Positions 9,801 through 18,400 of a stretch of 40,972 nt of DNA are shown in pieces. The stretch spans positions 1-40,972 of the forward strand of contig WFQT01000188.1 in the NCBI GenBank assembly GCA_015486895.1. The letters run 5' to 3'. The position numbers and the translations under genes are program-made. The number at the start of each line of letters is the position of its first letter. Position 1 is the stretch's first letter. The stretch is from Anaerolineae bacterium. Its GTDB lineage: Bacteria; Chloroflexota; Anaerolineae; JAADDB01. Under the pieces are notes generated by a model that searched no databases, had not been told where the DNA came from, and was given only the letters and a program-made list of their open reading frames with translations.

Positions 9801-10067
9801 CTATCAATCCTCTCTGAACAAATCGATGAAGATGTAACCCGTAGAAGTCGACAAAAACTGAGTGTGAGTGCTCTGGGAGATACGGCAGGCGAAAGTGCTA
9901 CAATTACGACGGAATCTGCTAAAGGCATCGTGGGCGGTAATCGTTCAGTTATTAAGTTCTTGCTCGATTACCTGGAAAAGAACAAAAAGAGTAGAAGCAA
10001 ACGAAAAGCGTTAGCCGATTGGGAAATTCTTGTAATCGAGGAGTATATTACTAAATTGAGAAGATAA
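6885..10067 (+). CDS. Membrane-inserted tubulin-like paralogue with degenerate GTP-binding loop
   Basis: The start is the ATG at 6885, with AGAGGTG just upstream; the protein then begins MERTIRQALIVGIGDTG, aligning with the first strand and glycine loop of the preceding gene. The paralogy is also clear at the signature strand: DVFVVGALSDPFTSGTLVEF here against NVFIVASVCGGTGSGTFIDM upstream. The GGTG part has become DPFT, so GTP phosphate binding is probably lost. Two transmembrane helices at about residues 525-553 and 571-603 interrupt the middle, where the upstream protein has a soluble coiled coil. The C-terminal domain with VRHGLPLSAV (near 858) and LGLAFG is again shared. Likely role: a membrane anchor or cap for the active tubulin-like protein, by analogy with pseudo-GTPase partners. 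This role is inferred. Confidence 0.85.
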   Translation: MERTIRQALIVGIGDTGIAVLSRLRERLVHLSDGKGVPVISLVGISENGNFPRNELPAGEEVQPIHQITLSARSVDDAVLQLLSPELQEAIIAMKPAGQSEASTRLTGWLKFFSNAPFIESTLRQWTLQVIDTAAKDKLKNMGMGVHSTAALDVFVVGALSDPFTSGTLVEFPYLLQHILEHQMIAERITKRYAGVLFLPVFADETHDGEDINERRKREYTQQANTYAALKELDYYMDQGHYKMSFDPGLRVEQIRAPYDYVYLVDAVNEANQRIPTRSQMTEMVAEWFDQTLTTTMGEELSKQSTQGGIARSFGKLAVYSGFGLSAYILPVEETIDVGAIRLGLDMLGRSKGLLKEQPPEAIEPVVFSAVDKDGVVARLRNGNGGDKKIAAYTNQFDKPFRHMAPYDLKAFFETVYKSFGHNYTRLLPVIERNMATNLEDLLDEKQKEVEDKAFELIDDNHIGGISLAIRALQSLTERLNKLVAVERGNLDLITGQLKEATEDVTKTQAAHVAAVYAFYPEDWREQIVVWGGLIGFLVFSFWLSITSFLFAKDNLAGLVAEWSGGDLSFLARAGLQLATFLFLIAALFAVGVAGYNAYHWWKRTRSNYVSTLKTRLTDALKKVVTSMTLHYFSAIERVSKEVNGQVVDLRDKVETVQDALQQRFAAPHALYGSRRFLLEESLLTEEDFDEFYEEIVGGSVEDELYRFSQPEQYGTISGWRDMEPKEIEDKLLAFGRGYLSPGLKEKDVETLLVKHAQLSEPNESGRHPYSPTANDEDAKIRAVQEKMKDLIDSAKPFLRYNSTALDTAVNPSLIQVVGFLQANNDDSLVQKAVEQIGIGSGATIQTVRVPDRYHIISMSVRHGLPLSAVSMLASYREQYSRFRARNEVGLHAQSKYLMLPDIFPLRFEGKIISEPQEAVALGLAFGKVHWNSRQKRYECQYHDNFLEKNIVVPLGEDKTAATMFLQEHVEILSILSEQIDEDVTRRSRQKLSVSALGDTAGESATITTESAKGIVGGNRSVIKFLLDYLEKNKKSRSKRKALADWEILVIEEYITKLRR

Positions 10068-10849
10068 CAGGGTGGTTGTGTATTGTTCGCAGCGGTGAAT
10101 TACAAGAAATTTTGCTCGTTACCAGTCGGCCGTTTCAGTGGGGAGATGATTGGTAAAATGGCATTCTGCTTTTTGCCGACTTATTCTGATACATTGGTGT
10201 TGTCCGGGAGAGATGTAAGGAATCTGCGGAGAACCTACGTAATCAGCGTTCCACTTGACCCAGATTGAGCAGTTACGCTCTCTCAATCTATTAGGGTGAG
10301 AAAAAGATGATGAGGCGAGAGACGGACGCATGTTGGGAAATAGCTCGTTTCCTTTCGCGTCTCCGTGATTGGTCGAGTGCTGTTGACAGGTCTGTTGAGT
10401 AACAGGTTCGACGAATTCGCTAAACAACTAAAGCTCAGCTCTGCTATGTTTGGAGCCTGCCTAAACTATCCATAGAAAATGATTTGACAGGGAAGCAGCC
10501 TGCCAGTTGTGTGTTCGTTGCTTTCGAAGCTGTCTCTGCGCGTTCTGTACTCCTTGCAGCTTCCGTTTCCAGCAGGTGGGTAACCAGTATAGAGCGTCAA
10601 TCAAAATGGGAAAGTAACATTACTTAGGACATTGCTAATATTGCGACATTGTAAGTTTTACTTGTTGAAGCGTCATGGTGGGCTATCAGGTGCATTTTAC
10701 AAGAATAATTGGGGCTGTTACCTTGACTGTGGACGCGAGATGGTGGATATGACCTGATATCGACGGGATAATGCAGGGTTTGGACAAATCGGGGGGCTGG
10801 ATGCTCATTCTTTTTTTCACGCCAAGTGGGCTACGCAGAAGGAGGAATC
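10068..10849. other. Long intergenic region, mostly without recognisable features
   Basis: This 782-bp gap separates the tubulin-like genes from the kinase block. I see no gene with a ribosome binding site and family resemblance. A degenerate 10-bp-period repeat lies at 10221-10252. GATTGAG at 10263-10269 can pair with CTCAATC at 10282-10288, giving a 7-bp hairpin without a U-run. A TTGACA at 10484 has no good -10 at the usual spacing, so I do not call a promoter, although the gap probably holds one for the kinase operon. Confidence 0.5.
10221..10252 (+). repeat. Degenerate ATCWGCG 10-bp-period element
   Basis: AATCTGCGGA, GAACCTACGT and AATCAGCGTT follow one another in 10-bp register and end in CC. 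The pattern matches the clearer copy at 19772-19801, so it is probably a diverged member of the same dispersed extragenic element. Confidence 0.45.
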
Positions 10850-13630
10850 ATGTCTTTGCAACCTGGCATGCATTTAGGACGCTATGAAATTGTGGCTCTA
10901 CTCGGGGAGGGTGGATTCGCTAATGTCTATGAGGGCTACCAACGCGAGTATGACCGGCGGGTCGCCGTAAAGGTGCTTCACGAGTGGTTGGCCAAGGATG
11001 CACGCATTGTAGCCAGATTTAGGGAAGAGGCGATCAAAACATTCAACCTCCAACATCCCAATATTGTGCGTGTGTTGGATTTTCAGGAGGATCGCGGTCA
11101 TTATTTCATCGTGATGGAACTTGTAAATGGCCAGTCGTTACGCCAGCTAATCAATGCTCGTGACGCGACAGATTTTGTGCACGATGATGTGGCTGCGACT
11201 CGTCTTCACGATGACGCTAATGCCAAGACGCAGCTTCACCAGCTCTCCTCTTCTTATCAAGAACTCGATCTCGGCATCATTTCCAGCATTTTTCGGGATG
11301 TGTGTGCTGCGCTCACATACGCGCATGGCGAGCAGATCATTCATCGCGATGTGAAACCGGACAATATTCTGGTGGCGAGGGACGGCCGGGCATTGTTGGT
11401 GGATTTTGGTATTGCTAAAGCCCAGGATGAAGCGCTACATCTGACTAGTACCGGTGTGCGAATTGGCTCGGCTTTATATATGGCGCCGGAGCAAATCCGT
11501 GTGTCTGGCAAGCAAGAAAGCGATTATCGTTCCGATATTTATTCTTTGGGCGTCACTTTATACGAAGTATTGACCGGAACACCCCCTTTCGTCGCGAGAG
11601 AGGCGCAAAGCATCTGGAGAATGCATTTGGAGGACCAGCCGATTCCTCCCTCACGGCAGAAACCTGATTTACCTGAGCGACTCGACGCAGTTGTGCTCAA
11701 ATGCTTGGCGAAAGACCCAAACGATAGGTACCAGAATGCTACAGATGTTGCTCAGGCGCTTTCCGATCTGATAACACCCAAACCTATCACGATCTTGTTC
11801 TCCTCCACGCCACCGGTGACTGCCAAGAAGCGTCGCGAAGAGAAAGCGAAATTGGTATGTCCGGCATGCGGATATGATTTTCATGCTACGGATGTCAAAG
11901 CTATCTGTCCGGCGTGCGGGTACGAGTTCCCTGCTGAAGAAGGGGGACAAGCTTTCTCCCAGCGAGAGGCACGCGCCAGTAAATTCCTGCGTGATTTGGG
12001 CCTCAGTGCGGACTTATCACTTGATGTGAAGGCTTACGAGTATGACAAGAGCATCAAGACGCCTCTCCAGGCAGCTACCAGGCATGCTGTCGAACATGCC
12101 AAAGAAGTTTTCGCCGATGGTGTCGTTGTTCTTCCTGAAGAGAGTCCTGATCTGCCCCAGAAATACACTGACACCAGCGCTGCCTTGTTTGATGTAGCAG
12201 CATTGATGGAATCCCAAGCCTTGAAAGAATTTCAGGTTAAGCGAACGGCCCGGCGATATCGGCGACAGTCAGTCCATAAGGCGCGAGCATTGGCCTGTGC
12301 GGTAATAGGCAAATATCACACGTCGTTGGCTGCCTCTCGCGAGAACCACGATGAGGTGGTGAAGGGATACGAACAGTCTGTCAACTGGTATCAGAGGGCT
12401 CAGGAACACGGCAAGCAGAGCGATGAGCAAAGGGAGGCATTGACATCTCGCTTTGAGGCTGCGGAGATGCTCGTCAAGCTCATTTTGGACTTTCCGCCAG
12501 AAGGACAGGATCGATTAGCAGAGCAGGCTGTGCGCGTGTTTGATGATTTGCCACCTGACTTTTGGGGTGCTGAAGCAGATAAGAAGAAAGCAAATAGTTA
12601 CCGGGGACTGTATGCCGAGAAATTGGAGACGATAGAAAGAGCTAAGAAGGAAATTGCTAATACGCAAGCCACAACCCTCGGCTATGGGAAGAAATGGCGT
12701 GCTTCTGATGAGAAATCTTTACTGGCGCCGTTACGCGCTCGGTTAAATACGTTGTTTGCACAACAACTGCCTTCGCTGTTGCCTCATGACGCTGAAATAC
12801 ATTTGACGCTTTGGATTGGCATTTTTCTCTTATGGCTTTTAGGGCGCGCACTGCTCCCACTTGGATCTTTGATCCGGGCTGCACACGTGTTAGCATTGCT
12901 GCCAATGCCTCACTTTTTATCTCCTGCCATTGGATTGATTGGGACTGCCATCAGCGGCCTGTTGATTTTAGCGCCGTGGATTTTAGGGTATTGGGGTGGG
13001 TATGGGCGCGCTCGTCCCAGCGTAAAGCATTTCAACCAGATCGATCTAATCCTTTCTTTTGTTGCCATTCTGACGCTATTGCCGTGGTTGGGGCTCTGGC
13101 TTTATGGGGCCTTACTGATGGGTTTGGGGGTTATAGCCGGTAGATATTTGGACAAAAAGAGAGCTTTCAAACGTGGGGATAAAGTAGGTATGGTTATTGG
13201 AGGTGCGTTGTTGGTGCTCTTTTTGCTCTATCTCGTGCTTTATGCTGCACCGCTCACTTTGGTGTTGGCGGCGCTTGTCGGCTTGGCCGGTTGGCTGAGT
13301 GGTGACTATCTGTGCCGGTTGGATGTGACGTCCACGGCGTTACAGCAGATCAACGAGAATCTCTCGTTGCTGGAAAAAGAGTCGACGCTCCTTGTGGCTC
13401 GGCTGCTGTACAGTGTGGATCGGGATGAGTTCGTGAATGTGGAAGCGTTGAAAAGTGGAACTGAGGACTTTCGAAACGGGTTAACCGAGATCGTTTTCGA
13501 CGGTAGTACGGGCTGGACGGTCAAGGGACTCGTAATGCAGTTGAAGAAAAGCACGATTTCTCTTTTGCGCCATGGGGTGCAGGAAGCAAGCGTCAGATTG
13601 AGAAAAGGCAAAGATCGGCAACAGAATTAA
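10850..13630 (+). CDS. Ser/Thr protein kinase with zinc ribbon and multi-helix membrane domain
   Basis: The ATG at 10850 follows AAGGAGG at 10839-10845. The 926-residue protein opens with a Hanks-type kinase: glycine loop GEGGFANVY, VAVK lysine near 43, HRDVKPDN (D167), DFG (D185), APEQ. An insertion after the hinge region is rich in Asp, His and Thr and contains ATRLHDD and KTQLHQ, resembling the N-terminal tails of the two kinases at 20751 and 23310. After the kinase come two CPACG knuckles (C337 and C353), making one zinc ribbon, then a long helical region, then about five to six hydrophobic helices between residues 650 and 820, and a soluble C-terminus. All catalytic residues are present, so it should be active. 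It is a good candidate for phosphorylating the FHA-bound partners. The substrate is unknown. Confidence 0.93.
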   Translation: MSLQPGMHLGRYEIVALLGEGGFANVYEGYQREYDRRVAVKVLHEWLAKDARIVARFREEAIKTFNLQHPNIVRVLDFQEDRGHYFIVMELVNGQSLRQLINARDATDFVHDDVAATRLHDDANAKTQLHQLSSSYQELDLGIISSIFRDVCAALTYAHGEQIIHRDVKPDNILVARDGRALLVDFGIAKAQDEALHLTSTGVRIGSALYMAPEQIRVSGKQESDYRSDIYSLGVTLYEVLTGTPPFVAREAQSIWRMHLEDQPIPPSRQKPDLPERLDAVVLKCLAKDPNDRYQNATDVAQALSDLITPKPITILFSSTPPVTAKKRREEKAKLVCPACGYDFHATDVKAICPACGYEFPAEEGGQAFSQREARASKFLRDLGLSADLSLDVKAYEYDKSIKTPLQAATRHAVEHAKEVFADGVVVLPEESPDLPQKYTDTSAALFDVAALMESQALKEFQVKRTARRYRRQSVHKARALACAVIGKYHTSLAASRENHDEVVKGYEQSVNWYQRAQEHGKQSDEQREALTSRFEAAEMLVKLILDFPPEGQDRLAEQAVRVFDDLPPDFWGAEADKKKANSYRGLYAEKLETIERAKKEIANTQATTLGYGKKWRASDEKSLLAPLRARLNTLFAQQLPSLLPHDAEIHLTLWIGIFLLWLLGRALLPLGSLIRAAHVLALLPMPHFLSPAIGLIGTAISGLLILAPWILGYWGGYGRARPSVKHFNQIDLILSFVAILTLLPWLGLWLYGALLMGLGVIAGRYLDKKRAFKRGDKVGMVIGGALLVLFLLYLVLYAAPLTLVLAALVGLAGWLSGDYLCRLDVTSTALQQINENLSLLEKESTLLVARLLYSVDRDEFVNVEALKSGTEDFRNGLTEIVFDGSTGWTVKGLVMQLKKSTISLLRHGVQEASVRLRKGKDRQQN

Positions 13631-13674
13631 AGTTAGCATGAACAGTCATGGGAAAGCGGATCGGGGAGGAAGGT

Positions 13675-15402
13675 ATGAGTATTGCGGAATATTCCAATGT
13701 CATTGATCACCTACCGTCCATCAGGGAGATTAGAAATCTCCATAGGGCTAAGACAGGAACTCACACTCATGGTGATGTTTTCTTACTTCATCATACTGGC
13801 AATGAGGGAGTGGTTTTGAAACTCTTGTTCGAAAAACTGGTGAGCGATCAGGCATTCCAGTCGGGATTTCTTAAGGCCGCTGCGATAGCGGCTAAGTTGG
13901 AACATCCCAACTTTGTCCGCGTGTTTGGCGCCAAAAAGGTGGGCAACCAAGTGGTGTTGGCGATGCAATACGCTGACAAGGGGAGTCTCAGTGATGTCTT
14001 GGATAAGGCCGACGATAACAAACTTTCTCTCGACAAAGCGGTTCGAGTTTTAGCAGGTATCTGCGCTGCGCTAGAATACGCACATGAAAAACGAATTACG
14101 CATTGGAACATCAAGCCGGGGAGCGTATTGTTAACCAGAAATGATCAGGTTAAGCTCGATGCCTTTGATTTGGTTATGGCAATGATGGAAGCGCACGGAG
14201 GTGGGAATGCCCGTGATACCGAGGTAAAAGGTTTGGGGTCCGTGTTTTACGAAATGGTAACGGGATTACCTTACGACGAAGATACCACAAGACTGGGCAT
14301 TATTAGACCTGGAAAATTACGGAAGGTTATTAGGCGGTCGTTGGAAAGTGGTAACGGCAATCCTTATCGGAATGTGAGTCAGTTTTGCGAGGATTTTAAG
14401 AGATCTCTCCCTAAATCAGGGGGAGTGCTTGTGGCACTTGGCGATGTTTATCGCACAGCTAAACAAAGGCTAACTATTCGGTGGGAATATCCTGTTGAGC
14501 TTGATTCTGATTATTATCCTTCAGCGATTCGGTTGAACCGGGATGGGGATGTCTATTTGCTTTTGTCGTCTCGATCACAAAATGCGGGTCTGGTTTATTT
14601 TTACGACAAGCGATTTGCTGGCAAAGCTCGGCAGGAATATTCAATCGAGGGGATACCGATCAATGCATTTTTGTCCGACAATGGTGGCATTCTTTACATC
14701 GTGATACGTGGCCAGACTAACGAGTTGAGGATTTTGGAGTGGGATACTTCAAGAAAGAAATGGATTCAGGACTGGTATGTCCCTGGCGATGGGATCAGGC
14801 AGATATTGAGAATTAGAAATGATGGTAGGTTTCTTCTTGTCGAGGAGAACCAGCTTGTTATATGGGATGCCTTTCGCGGTCAATCGAAAGCAGTGAACGC
14901 AAAGTTAAGGAACAAAGAGATTATCTTGGCTGCTTATAAGGACGAGGGTGGCATTAGGATTATTTCATCACTTATCAAGAATTCTACTAGCACTGACCTA
15001 TGTATAGATATCTCTCGATTTGTTCTTGATGGTACAATTTTCTGTCGCCACCTGGACGAGCAGCAAGTTGGCGGGGATAATGATGAGCCAATGGAACGCT
15101 CGGTGCCAGCCGCCGGCCGTCGTTATTTGGGTTTTCGTATAGACGATTTACGGCTGTTCTTTTTTGATATTTCAAAGCGATCTGTTGTTTCAGTCAAATT
15201 GCCGTACAATTATGCCACTTGCGCCTCTACAATTGGCGAGCCCACTGGTGAACTGGCCATGCTGAATAAAGATATTGCCAAGGAAAGTCTTTTGTGGTGG
15301 GTCGGAAATAGAAGCGTAGCTGTTGCCATACAACAAAACCGTGAACGATTCGTACGGATCTATCCTTTGACGTACCTTCATCACATCTTGGGAGTGGGTT
15401 AA
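13675..15402 (+). CDS. Pseudokinase with C-terminal beta-rich (propeller-like) domain
   Basis: The ATG at 13675 has GGGGAGG at 13663-13669, which favours it over the ATG at 13648. The N-terminal 260 residues follow the kinase fold: VVLKLL lysine K49, LEHPNFVRVFG, ICAALEYAHEKRITH. The catalytic loop reads HWNIKPGS instead of HRDxKPxN, so both the catalytic Asp (N145) and the metal-binding Asn are gone. The magnesium motif reads AFD (A163) instead of DFG. The glycine-rich loop is also absent. The domain should be inactive and act as a scaffold or regulator. The C-terminal 300 residues carry repeated short beta motifs such as LNRDGDVYLLLSS and suggest a propeller, which is not certain. It lies 44 bp after an active kinase and its stop overlaps the next start, implying tight co-expression with both. 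Confidence 0.88.
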   Translation: MSIAEYSNVIDHLPSIREIRNLHRAKTGTHTHGDVFLLHHTGNEGVVLKLLFEKLVSDQAFQSGFLKAAAIAAKLEHPNFVRVFGAKKVGNQVVLAMQYADKGSLSDVLDKADDNKLSLDKAVRVLAGICAALEYAHEKRITHWNIKPGSVLLTRNDQVKLDAFDLVMAMMEAHGGGNARDTEVKGLGSVFYEMVTGLPYDEDTTRLGIIRPGKLRKVIRRSLESGNGNPYRNVSQFCEDFKRSLPKSGGVLVALGDVYRTAKQRLTIRWEYPVELDSDYYPSAIRLNRDGDVYLLLSSRSQNAGLVYFYDKRFAGKARQEYSIEGIPINAFLSDNGGILYIVIRGQTNELRILEWDTSRKKWIQDWYVPGDGIRQILRIRNDGRFLLVEENQLVIWDAFRGQSKAVNAKLRNKEIILAAYKDEGGIRIISSLIKNSTSTDLCIDISRFVLDGTIFCRHLDEQQVGGDNDEPMERSVPAAGRRYLGFRIDDLRLFFFDISKRSVVSVKLPYNYATCASTIGEPTGELAMLNKDIAKESLLWWVGNRSVAVAIQQNRERFVRIYPLTYLHHILGVG

Positions 15403-18400
15403 TGATTGACCTGATATTTGACTTCCTAAACAATCTGCTTGCCAACTGGATATGGGATGTTGCCGGTCATGATCTTGTGATTGCAGGCGCCATATCAGTT
15501 GTGTTGCTTTTACTCGCGGTTGCTCGTTTTCAGGAAGGTGGATCAGCAGATAGTAAAGTGTCTGCTTTATGGAAAATCTTGCTGGCACAGTCTACTAAGA
15601 TCCTCTTCTTTTTGTTTGGTGTTGCCTGGGGAGTCTTGTGGTTTGAGACGGGATTTGTCGCGGCTGGTCGATGGGTACCTAAGCTAATGCTTTTGGTTTT
15701 TGCCTTGGTTCTTGTTTATGTGGTGTGGAGCTTTCGCACGGAGAACTGGGTGTGGTGTTATGCTGTCTTGATGGTCGCGCTCTTTATTATGTTCTTGTAT
15801 CCTACCCCTGCCAGTTGGGTTCACGGTGACTTGGCTTCTGTGTACGTCGAGGTATCTCCCAGGTATAGGGAAACCGCGTTACAAAATGTGCAGATAGGGA
15901 GTGAACTGGCTCGTCATCACATATATTCAACTATAAAGTTCTCATGGGCGGGCGCAAAGAGGCAGAATCCGGTCAGGTATCTACAATATATTAGACGTAA
16001 CGCTTTGTATGACGCGGCGGTTATGATCACGGATGACGGTGAGAAAGACAGTAATTGGCACATTTCCTTCGATCCTCCGATTAACGGTACTGATCGCATT
16101 ACTGTTACAACGCATGTTAGTATGGAGTATGTAATATCCGGCTACTTGGCACGATTGAGAATCTCGCACGGGTTGGACGCACCTTCTTACCACGACATGT
16201 CGACATTCTTGGAGTTATTGTTTCCCATGGGAAAAGTGTCTGGATGGGAAGGGCTACCAGATGAATCATTCAAGTCACTGGATGTTGCGACTCGAACGAT
16301 ACCTGACTTGTCCTACTTGATTCTCAAAAGCGCCTTCCAAACGCGAAACTGGGACTTGTTGAATTGGAAAGTGCCCACCAGTGATCTGGACTTGGAATCG
16401 TGGAGCAAAAAGCGAGTCGAAGATAGTTCGGACAAAGAGACCCGGAAAAACGTGAAGTTTGCCAAGCAGTTACTATTGCTGGGCATAGCTATTCAAAGAC
16501 GCGAGTTAGATTCTGCCGTGGAGTTAGACAAAAACCTGCATGACGAAATGACTGCTTGGGGGGAAAGCCTCCCGTCTTCACTGACAACGAAATACTACAT
16601 TTTGCACGTCAAATTGGGATTATTGTATATTGATCTTTCTAAGGACAGGGTGCAGATAGGGTCTGATGATCTCAAACATCTCATGAAAAAGGGGGAAGCT
16701 TATCAAGATGAAAGAGACTTACTATTGGGTCAAATATATCTGGACTATAGCAGTTTGATTGGGAAAGGAGGCCTTGCTGACAATGAGCGCATGTCCGAGG
16801 CGGCAAAACGATTGCAATCGGCCTGTACAGAAGCTGTTCATACCGATAGTCCCCTTTCCGGTATCGAGGCGTGTTACTGGGGATATGATAGGATCCCACC
16901 GGTATTGAGCACTGTTGACTGGATGGGTCAGGCACAGAAAATAGCCGATAGATACCACATATCTCTGAAGGAAGCATTTGTCGAAAACGCAAGAAGTAGT
17001 ATTGAGGCGATCCAGGCTGAAAAAAAGATTGAGCTCCCTATTCAGCTAATGGCATTTGTGCCGTCAACTGAACGTTCATCCAAAGAGATTGTTCTACGTA
17101 TTAAGGACGAATACAACAAAGACGCGGGTACGTGCGTGCTCAAGTTACAAAATGGTATAGGTTCACACGATGCAATACAGGAATACCGGAGTGATTCTTC
17201 TTGCAAAGTGACGGTGGGCACAGATTACCACTATCGCTGGAGTGAAAACAAACAGCATAGCGGCACTATTACTTTAAAGCCACGAAAATATTTCCTGTAT
17301 TGGACACCTTCAGGTGGGACAGAACGAAAGTTTAGCCTTGTACCCCTGGTGCTGGACTTACGCCCCATGCCGATCGATATTCATTTGGAATTTCAGCCGC
17401 AACAGAGATTCCATGTTGTCGGAGAGCCTATTACCCTGACAGCGTATTTTCGAGGCAGTTTATCTTCTGCTCACGCTTCAGAGCTTATGAATATGATTTC
17501 CACTCACGTGAAATTCAATGCAGAAATTCGGCCAGCCGCACCTTTGCACGGTAAATGTCCCCTAGAAACCCCTGTTCCACTGAATACTGACGGTTCACAG
17601 GTCGTTAGTGGACGATGGATTCCCCGTGTGGGGGCGTGTGATGCATACAATGTTCGAGTTAAAGGTGTCTCGCTCGGTCACGTAGTATACATTGGAACGA
17701 TGCCCTTGCAATCGCAGGTCATAAAACTGGATAATATTGTGCCTTGTACCATGCAGATTGCTGACAACAATGTGGTCTGGATTTATGGCGGCCCCTCTGC
17801 TCAACACTATGACCGGATAAAGAGGCCAGAAGCTGGTGAAACTTTCAAAGTGACTGGGAAGGATGCTTTTAATGAAAGGTGGGTGAGGATTGATCTTGGT
17901 GACGGAAAAGAAGGGTGGATATACAACAGCCCAGGTCATGTCATAGTACATGGCTCTCTCTCGGATGTTCCGATACTAGACAAGAGGCCACCATCCAATC
18001 CACACGTAATTACCGTTCGGGATGTAATTTTGCTTAGTGGACCTGGGGAGCGGTGTGAGAAAGTGTCTAAGATGGGACCTGGTACAGATTTGAAAATCCA
18101 GGCGCAGAGTGTGGATGGACAGTGGTGGAAGGTCCAGTACAAGGGGGGTACTGGATGGATTAGGAAAGATAATGTAGGCCAGGTTCAGGGTACAACCGAA
18201 GAAATCAAGGCCTTGTGGCCCTTGGACGTCAAGATAGTGAAGGAAACTAACACGTACGATTCGTATGGAGATTATGGGAGTAAAGCCCTTGTCGGCGATC
18301 GTTTCAGCGTTACAGGAAAAAGCCAAGACGGGAAATGCTTACAAAGCTATTTGGGCGACGTGTCAGGAGTTTGGATTGATAGTAGCGCTGTGGAGTATAT

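Noticed and set aside
10083-10268. 61-codon plus-strand open frame after the second tubulin-like gene
   Set aside because: No ribosome binding site, no family resemblance, and its end overlaps the degenerate 10-bp repeat.
10484-10512. Candidate promoter starting with TTGACA
   Set aside because: The hexamer 17 bp downstream is TTGTGT, a poor -10, and no other support is visible.
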